A DNA stretch of 64,000 bases from Aquimonas sp044377145. GTDB taxonomy: Bacteria > Pseudomonadota > Gammaproteobacteria > Xanthomonadales > Xanthomonadaceae. A program made the translations under genes and the position numbers. The notes beneath the pieces were generated by a model that saw nothing but the letters and a program-made list of their open reading frames with translations, was not told where the DNA came from and did no database searches. The DNA is taken from contig NZ_JBILJQ010000022.1 in the NCBI RefSeq assembly GCF_044377145.1, forward strand, positions 1-64,000, read 5' to 3'. Shown here one piece after another: positions 17,534-26,263 of the stretch; position 1 is the stretch's first letter, and each line of letters starts with the position of its first letter.

Positions 17534-18117
17534 GGCTGCACCGCCACGGCCTGTAGGCCGTCGAGATCATCCAGCGCCAGCATCGCGCGCACCGCCTGCG
17601 CAGCTTCGGCCACGGCCGGCGCATCCGGATAGAACACCTCGTACTGGAACACCGAATCGAAGCGCAGCTGGTCCGGCTTGCGGCCGTGGAAATCCAGGAC
17701 ATAGACGGTCGGATGGGAAATGTAGTGCTTGAGTGGCGCGGTGCCGGCGGCGCGACTCGCCGTCGCCTCGGCCTCGGCTGCTGCCAGCACTGCGTCGGCC
17801 CGCATCGTACGCAGCGATTCCGAGCCGGTCACTTGCATCAGCATGGCCATCTGTTCGCCCTTCACCACGCCGCTGAACTGCCCCGGCGCGCGATGAAACC
17901 CGGGCCGGCGGATCGTCACGCAGCCACTTTCGTGCAGCCGGATATGCAGGCTGCGGTCCTCGCTGCGGACGTGGTCATTGACGACTCGCAGGCTGAGCAG
18001 GGGCGGATCCTCCATTGCACACGATGCCGTCGCCTGCAGCGGCGCAAGCAACAGCACAGCATGCAGAACGGCGGAGGTTGAAGGCATCAGGCGCAGGCGC
18101 GCGGCCGGTGTCGACAT
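17530..18117 (-). CDS. Exported protein of unknown function, coupled to the zincin
   Basis: 195 residues from the ATG at 18117, which gives a signal peptide (STSAVLHAVLLLAPLQATAS, followed by Cys). No family is recognised. The mature part contains a Cys pair (SCAMEDPP and ESGCVTIRRPGFHR) and a soluble C-terminal alpha/beta-like region (HYISHPTVYVLDFHGRKP). The 4-bp ATGA overlap with the metalloprotease suggests the two products work together, perhaps with this one as partner or inhibitor. That role is inference only. Confidence 0.65.
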   Translation of the reverse strand: MSTPAARLRLMPSTSAVLHAVLLLAPLQATASCAMEDPPLLSLRVVNDHVRSEDRSLHIRLHESGCVTIRRPGFHRAPGQFSGVVKGEQMAMLMQVTGSESLRTMRADAVLAAAEAEATASRAAGTAPLKHYISHPTVYVLDFHGRKPDQLRFDSVFQYEVFYPDAPAVAEAAQAVRAMLALDDLDGLQAVAVQP

Positions 18118-18265
18118 GGCGAGAATCTCAGCGGGGCTTGAAGTCGGGCATTCTGCCTGCAGGCACGCTGCAGCGCTGTGGCGACCGATCAAGGGTGTCA
18201 AGCCTGTGCCCGAACGGCAGTGCTCGGGCATACTTCGGGCGCGATTCAAGGCCCCGAGGCGCCAC

Positions 18266-18886
18266 TTGGCAAAGCTCTATTTCTACTACTCGGCGATGAA
18301 TGCCGGTAAGACCACCACCCTTCTTCAGAGCGCGCACAACTACACCGAGCGCGGCATGCGCACGCGCATTTTCACCCCGCGTCTGGATGATCGTTACGGT
18401 GCAGGAATCGTTGCCTCAAGGATCGGGCTGCAGGCTACCGGGGTGATTTTCGAGCGCCAGGACGAGCTGCTGGAGATGACCCGCCGCGACATCCAGGCCC
18501 ATGGTCCGCTGCATTGTGTGCTGGTGGATGAGGCGCAGTTCCTCAGCAAGGCGCAGGTCTGGCAGCTGACCGAGATCGTCGACACCCTGAAGATTCCGGT
18601 GCTGGCCTACGGCCTGCGCACCGATTTCCGCGGCGAGCTGTTCGAGGGCAGCCAGTATTTGCTGGCCTGGGCGGACTCGATCACCGAGATCAAGACCATC
18701 TGCCACAGCGGCAAAAAGGCGACCATGGTGGTACGGGTCGACGCCAATGGGCGGGCTATGACCGAAGGCCCTCAGGTCGAGATCGGCGGCAACGAGCGCT
18801 ACGTTTCGGTGTCGCGGCCGGAATTCAAGGCGATCATGGAGGGCCGCCACAGCATCGAGCCGCAGCAGCCGCGGCTGGCGCTTTAA
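18266..18886 (+). CDS. tdk: Thymidine kinase (type II)
   Basis: 206 residues from a TTG at 18266. The product begins AKLYFYYSAMNAGKTTTLLQ, the invariant type II TK start, with GAGG at good spacing. It phosphorylates thymidine with ATP. Walker A is AMNAGKTT, Walker B is CVLVDEAQFLSKAQVWQL, and the thymidine lasso region is VEIGGNERYVSVSR. The structural zinc site looks degraded: CHSGKKA instead of the usual C-x-C-G-(R/K)-K-A, and SVSR instead of SVCR. The nucleotide sites are intact. Confidence 0.93.
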   Translation: MAKLYFYYSAMNAGKTTTLLQSAHNYTERGMRTRIFTPRLDDRYGAGIVASRIGLQATGVIFERQDELLEMTRRDIQAHGPLHCVLVDEAQFLSKAQVWQLTEIVDTLKIPVLAYGLRTDFRGELFEGSQYLLAWADSITEIKTICHSGKKATMVVRVDANGRAMTEGPQVEIGGNERYVSVSRPEFKAIMEGRHSIEPQQPRLAL

Positions 18887-18960
18887 CCCCTTCATAACAA
18901 AACCTGCGAACGCTCCGGCCTACAGTGCCGCCGTCTGAATCCCTTCTCTTGGCCGCCTGA

Positions 18961-20580
18961 ATGTATCTGCAGTTCTACGGCCTCACCGAGCCGCCGTTCT
19001 CGATCACGCCGGACCCGCGCTTCGTGTTCCTGTCGGAACGCCATCGCGACGCCTTGGCACATCTGCTGTATGGGATCGGCCAGGGCGGCAGCGGGGGCTT
19101 CGTCCAGCTGACCGGCGAGGTCGGCACCGGCAAGACCACGCTGTGCCGCCTGCTGCTGGAGCAGATGCCCGAGGACACCCGCGTCGCTCTGGTGCTGAAC
19201 CCGCGGCTGTCGCCGGTCGAGCTGGTCGAGACGATCTGCGAAGAGCTGAAGATCGATATCGAGGCGGTGCGCGGCAGCCTCAAAGGCCTGGTTGATCGCC
19301 TCAACGCGTTCCTGCTGAAGGCCTACGGCGACGGCCTGCGCGCGGTGCTGATCATCGACGAGGCGCAAAGCCTGTCGTTCGAAGCGCTGGAACAGGTTCG
19401 GCTGCTGACCAATCTGGAAACCGCCACCCAGAAGCTGCTGCAGATCATCCTGCTGGGCCAGCCGGAGCTGCGCGAGACCCTGTCGCGACCAGAGCTGCGC
19501 CAGCTGACCCAGCGCATTACCGCACGCTTCCACCTGACCCCGCTGTCTCCGGACGAAACCGAAGAGTACCTTCGCCATCGCTTGGCGGTCGCCGGCTGCC
19601 GGCGGTTTCCGCTCAGTCGGCTGGCGGTCAAACGCATCCACCAGCATGCGGGCGGCGTACCGCGACTCATCAATGTGATCGCCGACCGCGCCCTGACCGC
19701 CGGCTACGTTAACGACCTGCCCCAGATCGGCGAGCGCGAAGTCGAGCGCGCCGCGCGCGAGGCAATGGCCTCACCAGCGCGGCGGGCCCGGCCTTGGCTG
19801 CTGGCGGGTAGCGTCGCCGCTGTCGTCGCAGTGGCAGGTTGGTTGCTGATGCGGCCGCACAGCGCCGACGAGCAAGCTCAAGCAACCCCGGTCGAGATGG
19901 CGCAGGAGTCAGCTTCAGAGACGAGCAACAGCGCTGCCGGCGCACGCCCACAGCTGGATGAAAACGATCTCCGCTCGCTCATCGAAGGCAGCCGCAACAC
20001 CCAGTTCACCGCCTGGAACAGCCTGCTGGCGCTGTGGACACTGCGGTCCAGCGAGGCCGATGTACGCACCGCGCAGCGCTGCCCGCCACAGTTGGCACCG
20101 GGCGTGTTCTGCCTGCGCTCAGCCGGCAGCCTGACCAAGCTCGAAAAATTGCGTCGGCCGGTCCTGCTGCGGCTGTCATCGGGCAACCAGGAGGCCTGGG
20201 CCGTGCTGCTTGGCGCCGGTGAGCGTCGCGTGCGTCTTTCCATCGATGGCGAAACCGTTGAAACCAGCCGGCAGCGCCTGGAGCGCCTGTGGCTGGGGGA
20301 ATTCCACGCACTGTGGCGCGCCCCCGCCTTCATCAGCGGCAATCTGCGCCGCGGCGACAATGGCGCTGCCGTCGACTGGCTGACTGCGAGTCTGGTCGAA
20401 GCCGGGCATCTGACTGCCGCGGTCACCGGGCCGCAAAGCTTCGATGCGGCGCTGGAGCAGGCGGTGCGGCGCCTGCAGGCGGCGCACGGGCTGGTGCCGG
20501 ACGGCATCGTCGGCCCGGAAACGCTGTTGGCCGCCACCAGCCATATCGACCGCGGCCCGCGCCTGCGGCGCCTGCGCTAG
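18961..20580 (+). CDS. gspA: GspA/ExeA-type ATPase with peptidoglycan-binding domain
   Basis: 539 residues. It starts MYLQFYGLTEPPFSITPDPR, as ExeA/GspA proteins do. The AAA ATPase carries Walker A at residues 52-59 (GEVGTGKT) and Walker B LIIDEAQSLSFEALEQVRLL. One transmembrane helix follows (WLLAGSVAAVVAVAGWLLM, about 277-296), then a periplasmic part. The last 70 residues form a PG_binding_1 domain (RLQAAHGLVPDGIVGPETLL). With GspB it forms an inner-membrane complex that helps the type II secretin assemble through peptidoglycan. It is followed nine bases later by gspB. Confidence 0.9.
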   Translation: MYLQFYGLTEPPFSITPDPRFVFLSERHRDALAHLLYGIGQGGSGGFVQLTGEVGTGKTTLCRLLLEQMPEDTRVALVLNPRLSPVELVETICEELKIDIEAVRGSLKGLVDRLNAFLLKAYGDGLRAVLIIDEAQSLSFEALEQVRLLTNLETATQKLLQIILLGQPELRETLSRPELRQLTQRITARFHLTPLSPDETEEYLRHRLAVAGCRRFPLSRLAVKRIHQHAGGVPRLINVIADRALTAGYVNDLPQIGEREVERAAREAMASPARRARPWLLAGSVAAVVAVAGWLLMRPHSADEQAQATPVEMAQESASETSNSAAGARPQLDENDLRSLIEGSRNTQFTAWNSLLALWTLRSSEADVRTAQRCPPQLAPGVFCLRSAGSLTKLEKLRRPVLLRLSSGNQEAWAVLLGAGERRVRLSIDGETVETSRQRLERLWLGEFHALWRAPAFISGNLRRGDNGAAVDWLTASLVEAGHLTAAVTGPQSFDAALEQAVRRLQAAHGLVPDGIVGPETLLAATSHIDRGPRLRRLR

Positions 20581-20589
20581 GGGCGCCGG

Positions 20590-21363
20590 ATGTCACTGAT
20601 CCTCGAAGCGCTGAAGAAATCCGAAGCCGAACGCAGGCTGGGACATGTGCCGGGCCTGCTTGATCAAGGCCCCTTGCAGCGGCGTCGGCGCGGCACGAGC
20701 ACGCTGCGCTGGATGGCGCTGCTGTTGCTGGTGCTGGGCGTGGCAGGCGCTGCGTTCTGGTTCGGCCAACGCAAGGCCTTGAAGCAGGAGGCCTCGCCCG
20801 CCGCAATCGCGGTAGACGCACCTGCCGCGACGCCCGAGCCCGTACTCCCGAACCCACCCGAACAGTCCTCAGCCAGCACGGCATCAGCGACTGCCGCTGT
20901 GCCTGCGGCTACGCCGATTAAGGTGCCGCCCAGTCGTCTGCCGCGCGATCCAGGCTTTGCCAGCATCGAACGCGAATCGCGGGCGCAGGTCGCGACGGCA
21001 CTGCCGCCACCGCCGGTGACCCCGCCTGCTGCGGCGCCGGCGGCATCCATCGCTGCCGTGTCACCGCTGACGGCCTCGACCGCAGCCACGCCACAGGCAA
21101 CGACCGAGCCGGTGCCAGCAGCCAGCGCCGAAAGCCTGCCCCATGTGTCCAGCCTTGACCCCGCAACACGCGGTCGCCTGCCGCCACTGAAGGTCAGCAT
21201 GCACGTGTTCACCGAGGAACCCGCCGGTCGCGTGGTCATCATCGACGGTCGGCGCTTGCGCGAAGGCGACACGGTCAGCGACGGCGTGCGGCTGGCCGCG
21301 ATCCGTCGCGACGGCAGCGTGCTGGAGATCGACCGACGCCGCCTGCTGCTAGTTCGGCCATGA
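20590..21363 (+). CDS. gspB: General secretion pathway protein GspB
   Basis: 257 residues. It begins MSLILEALKKSEAERRLGHV, the hallmark N-terminus of GspB/ExeB. One transmembrane helix follows (about 40-58), then a long Ala/Pro-rich periplasmic linker. The C-terminal globular domain is PPLKVSMHVFTEEPAGRVVI followed by RRLREGDTVSDGVRLAAI. It partners GspA (ExeAB complex) in secretin placement. No other type II secretion genes are in the window, so the main gsp cluster must be elsewhere. Confidence 0.9.
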   Translation: MSLILEALKKSEAERRLGHVPGLLDQGPLQRRRRGTSTLRWMALLLLVLGVAGAAFWFGQRKALKQEASPAAIAVDAPAATPEPVLPNPPEQSSASTASATAAVPAATPIKVPPSRLPRDPGFASIERESRAQVATALPPPPVTPPAAAPAASIAAVSPLTASTAATPQATTEPVPAASAESLPHVSSLDPATRGRLPPLKVSMHVFTEEPAGRVVIIDGRRLREGDTVSDGVRLAAIRRDGSVLEIDRRRLLLVRP

Positions 21364-21373
21364 GCGTATCGAC

Positions 21374-22063
21374 TTGAACGTTTTTATCCACGTACCTTCG
21401 CGCCGCAAGCCACCGCTGCCCTGGGTCACGCCGGTCATCGTGGCCCTCAGCATGGGCGGTTTCGTCTGGCTGGCCACGCTTGATCTCAGCACACGCGCCA
21501 GCATGTTGCTGAGCTGGGGCACGGTGCCGGCCTCGCTGTTTTCGCCCGCGCTGATTACCACCGCCCTGCTCGACGGCCGCGCCTTCAGTCTGGTCAGCGC
21601 CTTGTTTCTGCACGCCAACTGGCTGCATCTGCTCGGCAATCTGCTGTTTCTGCTGATCTTCGGCCTGCCCGCTGAGCGCAGCCTCGGGCCGGTCCGCTTC
21701 CTCGCCTTGTTCTTTCTGTGCGGCGCCACCGCCAACCTGATGGCCGCGTGGTCACTGGATGGCACCGCGGCCGTGATCATCGGCTCCAGCGGCGCGGTGT
21801 CGGGTCTGATCGGCGCGTTCCTGGTGTTGTTCCCGCGCGCCGAACTCGCCATCGTGCTGCCGCTGGGCCTGTTCCTGGAATTCGTGCGCACGCCAGCATC
21901 AGTACTGATCGGCATGTGGGCGCTGCTGCAGCTGATGTTCGCATTCGTCGGCCCGACGTTCGGCGCCGTCGCCTGGTGGGCGCATCTGTCCGGCTTCGCC
22001 CTCGGCATGCTGCTGGCGCTGTCGATGCGGCGCGGCGTGGCACGCAAACTCCGACGCTCCTGA
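21374..22063 (+). CDS. Rhomboid family intramembrane serine protease
   Basis: 229 residues from a TTG at 21374; no in-frame ATG exists nearby and the ribosome binding site is weak. Six hydrophobic helices. The rhomboid core is visible: HANWLHLLGNLLFLLIFG (H-x-x-x-x-H-x-x-x-N motif), the catalytic Ser in IIGSSGAVSGLIGAFLVLF (G-x-S-G type), and the catalytic His in VAWWAHLSGFALGMLLAL. It cleaves transmembrane substrates in the inner membrane; the substrate is unknown. It begins ten bases after gspB and is probably cotranscribed with gspAB. Confidence 0.9.
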   Translation: MNVFIHVPSRRKPPLPWVTPVIVALSMGGFVWLATLDLSTRASMLLSWGTVPASLFSPALITTALLDGRAFSLVSALFLHANWLHLLGNLLFLLIFGLPAERSLGPVRFLALFFLCGATANLMAAWSLDGTAAVIIGSSGAVSGLIGAFLVLFPRAELAIVLPLGLFLEFVRTPASVLIGMWALLQLMFAFVGPTFGAVAWWAHLSGFALGMLLALSMRRGVARKLRRS

Positions 22064-22174
22064 ATGCCCGAACGGACACACTAGCGGTCGAACTGGGTAC
22101 AAGCACGGACAGAAGTTTGGGCGTGGCGACCGTCCCCGCCTATACTCCGGGGTTGGTCCTGCCTTGATCCATCC

Positions 22175-22498
22175 ATGTCCAACCACCGGCTCTTCAAGCT
22201 CACCTTCCACAACGGCGGCAAGATCTACGAGCTCTACGCACGCCGCGTGGTAAGCAGCAGCCTGTGGGGATTCACCGAGGTCGCGGATCTGGTCTTCGAC
22301 AGTGCTGAATCGCTGGTCGTCGACCCCACCGAAGAGCGCCTGAAGGCCGAGTTCGCGGATACACGAATCTTGCATCTGCCGATGCAGTCGATCATCCGCA
22401 TTGAGGAAGTCGAGCGTCGTGGCCAGCTCAGCATCCGTGACTCCACCACCGGCGAACGTGTCATCACGCCATTCCCGATGCCCGGCAAACCGCGCTGA
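22175..22498 (+). CDS. DUF1820 family protein
   Basis: 107 residues. The family is recognisable from LFKLTFHNGGKIYELYARRV at the start, SLWGFTEVADLVF, and the end ITPFPMPGKPR. These are small cytoplasmic gammaproteobacterial proteins of unknown function. It is separated from rhomboid by 111 bases and followed 24 bases later by the NYN gene, so an operon with NYN is likely. Confidence 0.85.
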   Translation: MSNHRLFKLTFHNGGKIYELYARRVVSSSLWGFTEVADLVFDSAESLVVDPTEERLKAEFADTRILHLPMQSIIRIEEVERRGQLSIRDSTTGERVITPFPMPGKPR

Positions 22499-22522
22499 CC
22501 GCGCCCCAACCCTCAAGACCCT

Positions 22523-23389
22523 ATGGACGTTTCCATGAACCGAGTCGCCGTATTCATCGATGCCGGATACCTGTACGCATCGGCGATCAAGCTGTTGACC
22601 GGCATCAAGCAGTCGCGCAGTGCGATCACCCTTTCGTACGAGGAATTCCTTGAGTACATCATCAAGCAATCCGAAGCCCTGACCCGGCGCGAGCTGCTGC
22701 GCGTGTACTGGTATGACGGCACTTCGTCCGGGCCCACCGGCGCGCACCGCAAGCTGGCCTACCAGTCCAATGTGAAGCTGCGCCTGGGCATGGTCAGCTT
22801 GGCTGGCGAGCAGAAGGGTGTGGATTCGCTGTTGATCATGGATATGGCCAACCTTGCACAGAACCGCGCGATGAGCGACGCGGTGGTGCTGACCGGCGAT
22901 GAGGACATCCGCGTCGGTGTGGTACTTGCGCAGCAGTACGGCGTACGCGTGCACCTGATCGGCATCGCCGACCCCGACGGTGAGCGCAACCAGAGCTCGA
23001 TGCTGCAGCAGGAAGCCGATACCACCGGATTGATCGGCATGGAGGAGCTGACCCGCTTCGCCACCGTCAACGACCGCTCCGCCGGCGAAGGCGATGAAGA
23101 CGAATACGGTGAGGATGCGGGCGCAGCCGCCCTGGTCCAGCAGCTGCTGGACGAAGCAGCACACAGCCTGATCACGATGCTGGGGCCGGACGAGCTGATC
23201 CATGCTCGGGTCAGCCTGGGCACCGGCGCGCAATCGGTGCCGCCGCTGCTTGATCGCCAGCTGTTGATGGTCGGACGGCAGCGCATGCAGCGCGATTTGA
23301 TGCCGCATGAGAAGCGCCAGCTGCGCGCCCGTTTCGTGACCCAGCTGAAGCGCGCCGCGCCCGATCCAAATGAGGCGATTGAAGCCTGA
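22523..23389 (+). CDS. NYN-domain protein (PIN-like ribonuclease family)
   Basis: 288 residues; an alternative ATG at 22535 would give NRVAVFIDAGYLYASAI as the start. NYN/PIN-like Asp residues are visible: the first in VAVFIDAGYLY, another in KGVDSLLIMDMANLAQ, and two in VVLTGDEDIRVGVVLAQQYG. The fold and acid cluster suggest a metal-dependent ribonuclease. The C-terminal 110 residues start with an acidic linker (GEGDEDEYGEDAG) and contain a helical domain, perhaps for RNA or partner binding. Substrate unknown. Confidence 0.85.
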   Translation: MDVSMNRVAVFIDAGYLYASAIKLLTGIKQSRSAITLSYEEFLEYIIKQSEALTRRELLRVYWYDGTSSGPTGAHRKLAYQSNVKLRLGMVSLAGEQKGVDSLLIMDMANLAQNRAMSDAVVLTGDEDIRVGVVLAQQYGVRVHLIGIADPDGERNQSSMLQQEADTTGLIGMEELTRFATVNDRSAGEGDEDEYGEDAGAAALVQQLLDEAAHSLITMLGPDELIHARVSLGTGAQSVPPLLDRQLLMVGRQRMQRDLMPHEKRQLRARFVTQLKRAAPDPNEAIEA

Positions 23390-23416
23390 GCGTAGCCGCG
23401 AAGCCGCACGTGCGCT

Positions 23417-23439
23417 GGCGCCCTGCTGTTCGGGGCGCC
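23417..23439. terminator. Weak hairpin between convergent genes
   Basis: GGCGCCC / GGGCGCC stem of 7 bp with a 9-base loop between the NYN gene and the convergent S33 peptidase gene. No T-tract on either side, so only a tentative bidirectional terminator. Confidence 0.3.
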
Positions 23440-23443
23440 GCAG

Positions 23444-24976
23444 TCAGTGACAGGCCTGCGGCTGTGGTGTCAGGCCTGAGTTGAGAAACAGCCCGACCTG
23501 TCGCGCCGCACAGTCATCCAGGTCGGTCAATCCGTGGCCACTGCGCGGCAGAACTAGGCGCGAAAGCTGCGGAAACGATTGCGCCGCTTGCAGCGCTGGC
23601 GTGGTCGGCGTCCGGGGATCGAACTCCGCCGCCAGCAGCAACACCGGCTGCTCGATCACGCTTGCAGCGAGAGGTTCCGCGCGCACACCGAGCCGGCCGC
23701 AGAACTGGTAGGCGACCTCTGGCAGCTCCAGCGCAGCACGCCACTGCGGATGTCGCGCCAGCAGTTCAGCCTGCTGCTCGCGGCGAACCGGTGGATTGTC
23801 ACGACACTCGATCAGCGCCTGCGCCAACGTGCTGAACTCGGGGTCATTCATCAGCCACAGCCAATCGGTCAAGACGCTGGGCCAGACCTCATCGAAGCGG
23901 CCGTCGGCTGCCTGCTCCAGCAACATGTGCAGCTCTGCATAGCCCTTGCCTGCGGTGAGCTCGCTTTCGATCACGCTCAGCACGGTCTCGGCGCGAATCT
24001 GTAGCTCGCGCACCGGCGAGCCATCCTCAGGGTAGCCCTGCAGTTCCAAGGGTTCGGCCAGTACAACCCGCTGCATCGAGTCGTCGAGCCGCTGCATCGC
24101 CGCATCCAGCAAGCCGCGCAGTCCGGACGGTGCCGGGGCACAGCCACTGCGCTGCGCACATTCGCGTTCCATGGCGTCGAGAATCTGCACGAAGTCATCG
24201 GCGAAACGCGACTGCAAATCGACGCCGGCTGGATAGAACCCGTCCAGAACGACTCGTGAGACTTCGGGCAAGGGTTCGGACAGCATGACCTGGGCCAGAC
24301 GGCTGCCGTAGGAGACGCCGTACAGGCGCACCTCCGTGTAGCCGAACTCTTCGTGCAGCGCCTGCACCAGTTCGCGCAGGTCCTGCGCCGCCGTGCGGGT
24401 GGAGTACAGGCCTTGGCGACGTTCCGCCTCCGGGACTTCAGTCGCGCAGGCCTCCATCAGCGGCATCAGCCGAGCCCAGCTGTCCTGCGCAGAGACGCCG
24501 GTGATCAACTGATGCAGGTATTCGCTATCGGCCGCCCCACAGCCAAGGCGAGGCACGGCATAGCCCGTGCCGCGCTGGTCGTACAGCACTAGGTCGTGGT
24601 CTAGATCGAGCCGCTGCATCCACTCGCGCCAGTAGGGCATAGCCTCCTGATACAGATAACTGGAGCTGCCGGGGCCACCACTGAGATAGACCGTCACTGC
24701 CTGCGAGCGCTTGATCAGCCCAGCGCGCAGCAGCACCAGTGGCAGCGCGGTGCGCGACTCACCCTGCAGGCTCGGATACAGCCAGGCGCAGTCGCTGCGC
24801 TCCAGCCAGCCGTCGCTGAACCAGCAGCGCACTTCGCGGCTGGTGCGCCCGGCTTCGCGCGTGTCGCCCTCCAGCCGATAGGTCTCGATGTCGTAGCGGA
24901 ACTGCTGCAGCAGGGGCTCGATGCCGATCGCCAGCAACAGCAGCAAGGTAATGGCGGTGAACAGGAACTTCTTCAT
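23444..24976 (-). CDS. Exported S33-type alpha/beta hydrolase (tripeptidyl aminopeptidase-like)
   Basis: 510 residues from the ATG at 24976, which opens with a membrane or signal segment (KKFLFTAITLLLLLAIGIE). The oxyanion motif is VTVYLSGGPGSSSYL and YDQRGTGYAVPRLGC follows. The nucleophile elbow is LYGVSYGSRLAQVML. Asp is likely in LAAEFDPRTPTTPAL and His in LPRSGHGLTDLDDCAA, with a TAP-like C-terminal domain. Six or more Cys residues suit a periplasmic location. It likely cleaves N-terminal residues from peptides. It sits downstream of gap on the same strand but beyond a hairpin, so it is probably separately expressed. Confidence 0.82.
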   Translation of the reverse strand: MKKFLFTAITLLLLLAIGIEPLLQQFRYDIETYRLEGDTREAGRTSREVRCWFSDGWLERSDCAWLYPSLQGESRTALPLVLLRAGLIKRSQAVTVYLSGGPGSSSYLYQEAMPYWREWMQRLDLDHDLVLYDQRGTGYAVPRLGCGAADSEYLHQLITGVSAQDSWARLMPLMEACATEVPEAERRQGLYSTRTAAQDLRELVQALHEEFGYTEVRLYGVSYGSRLAQVMLSEPLPEVSRVVLDGFYPAGVDLQSRFADDFVQILDAMERECAQRSGCAPAPSGLRGLLDAAMQRLDDSMQRVVLAEPLELQGYPEDGSPVRELQIRAETVLSVIESELTAGKGYAELHMLLEQAADGRFDEVWPSVLTDWLWLMNDPEFSTLAQALIECRDNPPVRREQQAELLARHPQWRAALELPEVAYQFCGRLGVRAEPLAASVIEQPVLLLAAEFDPRTPTTPALQAAQSFPQLSRLVLPRSGHGLTDLDDCAARQVGLFLNSGLTPQPQACH

Positions 24977-24990
24977 TGCAGATACGCGAA

Positions 24991-25010
24991 CGCCCACCGC
25001 TGGGTGGGCG
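24991..25010 (-). terminator. Terminator-like hairpin after gap
   Basis: CGCCCACC / GGTGGGCG, an 8-bp stem with a 4-base loop, located 28 bases past the gap stop on the minus strand and just ahead of the S33 peptidase start. The following sequence is not T-rich, so termination may be partial. Confidence 0.5.
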
Positions 25011-25037
25011 CTCGCTGGTTCCTCGTGGCGGTGAACC

Positions 25038-26051
25038 TCAGCGCGCGGCGACCAGGGCCACGGCCATGTCGAGCATGCGGTTGGAGAAACCCCACTCGTT
25101 GTCGTACCAGCTCAGTACCTTGACCAGATTGCCCTGCATGACCCGGGTCTGGGTGGCGTCGTAGACCGAGCTGTGCGGGTTATGGTTGAAGTCAACGCTG
25201 ACCAGCGGCTTGGTGTTGATGTCGAGGATGCCCTTCAGCGGGCCTTCGGCGGCAGCCCGGACCAGCCCGTCAATCTCGTCCTTGCTGGTCGCGCGCTTGG
25301 CGACGAAGGTCAGGTCAACCACCGACACATTGATGGTCGGCACCCGCATCGCGAAGCCGTCGAGCTTGCCGTTCAACTCGGGCAGCACCAGGCCGACAGC
25401 GGCCGCCGCGCCGGTCTTGGTCGGAATCTGGCTCATCGTGGCCGAGCGTGCGCGGCGCAGATCGGAGTGGTACACGTCCGTCAGCACCTGGTCATTGGTG
25501 TAGGCGTGGATGGTGGTCATCAGGCCGTGCTCGATGCCGATGGCGTCGTGCAGGACCTTTGCCAGCGGTGCCAGGCAGTTGGTGGTGCAGCTGGCGTTGC
25601 TGATGACTTCGTGCGCGGCCTTCAGCTGGTCGTGGTTGACGCCAAACACGAAGGTGCCGTCGACATCGCTACCGCCGGGTGCGGAGATGATCACCTTCTT
25701 GGCGCCGCCCGCGATATGCGCCGCGGCCTTGGCCTTGGTGGTGAACAGGCCGGTGCACTCGAACACCACGTCGACGCCGTGCGCGCCCCAAGGCAGCTTG
25801 GCCGGATCGCGCTCGGCGAACACCTTGATGCGGTCGCCGTTGACGATCAGGTCGCCGCCGTCCACCGAGACTTCGCCCGGGAAGCGGCCGTGGGCGGTGT
25901 CGTACTGGGTCAGGTGGGCATTGGTTTCAGCGTCACCGAGGTCGTTGATGGCGACAATCGCGATCTCGTGGTTGCGCTTGGCTTCGTACAGCGCACGCAG
26001 GATGTTGCGGCCGATGCGGCCATACCCATTGATCGCGACCTTGATCGTCAT
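25038..26051 (-). CDS. gap: Glyceraldehyde-3-phosphate dehydrogenase
   Basis: 337 residues from the ATG at 26051. It oxidises glyceraldehyde 3-phosphate to 1,3-bisphosphoglycerate with NAD+ in glycolysis. The NAD fold is IKVAINGYGRIGRNILRAL. The catalytic Cys is in SNASCTTNCLAPLAKVLHD and the catalytic His in GLMTTIHAYTNDQ. The C-terminal WYDNEWGFSNRMLDM is standard. ALYEAKRNHEIAIVAINDLG supports NAD rather than NADP preference. It is transcribed divergently from the S1/P1 nuclease across a 212-base gap. Confidence 0.97.
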   Translation of the reverse strand: MTIKVAINGYGRIGRNILRALYEAKRNHEIAIVAINDLGDAETNAHLTQYDTAHGRFPGEVSVDGGDLIVNGDRIKVFAERDPAKLPWGAHGVDVVFECTGLFTTKAKAAAHIAGGAKKVIISAPGGSDVDGTFVFGVNHDQLKAAHEVISNASCTTNCLAPLAKVLHDAIGIEHGLMTTIHAYTNDQVLTDVYHSDLRRARSATMSQIPTKTGAAAAVGLVLPELNGKLDGFAMRVPTINVSVVDLTFVAKRATSKDEIDGLVRAAAEGPLKGILDINTKPLVSVDFNHNPHSSVYDATQTRVMQGNLVKVLSWYDNEWGFSNRMLDMAVALVAAR

Positions 26052-26263
26052 TGTTCGAATCCTCGGAGTTTGGCTTCTGCAAGCCGGAAGGGGCGTTGAC
26101 TGCAAAGCGCCGATGCGCGTTCCAGTCTGGCCCGACATTGTAGTGCCGGCCCGCTCACATTTCGATCCGAGCGGTCGCACACTGACTTTCCGGACTGTCG
26201 CCATGGCGATCCAGGGTCAAAGCTCTTCAGCCGTTCGACTCGCTGCCGAAAACCTCACGAATC

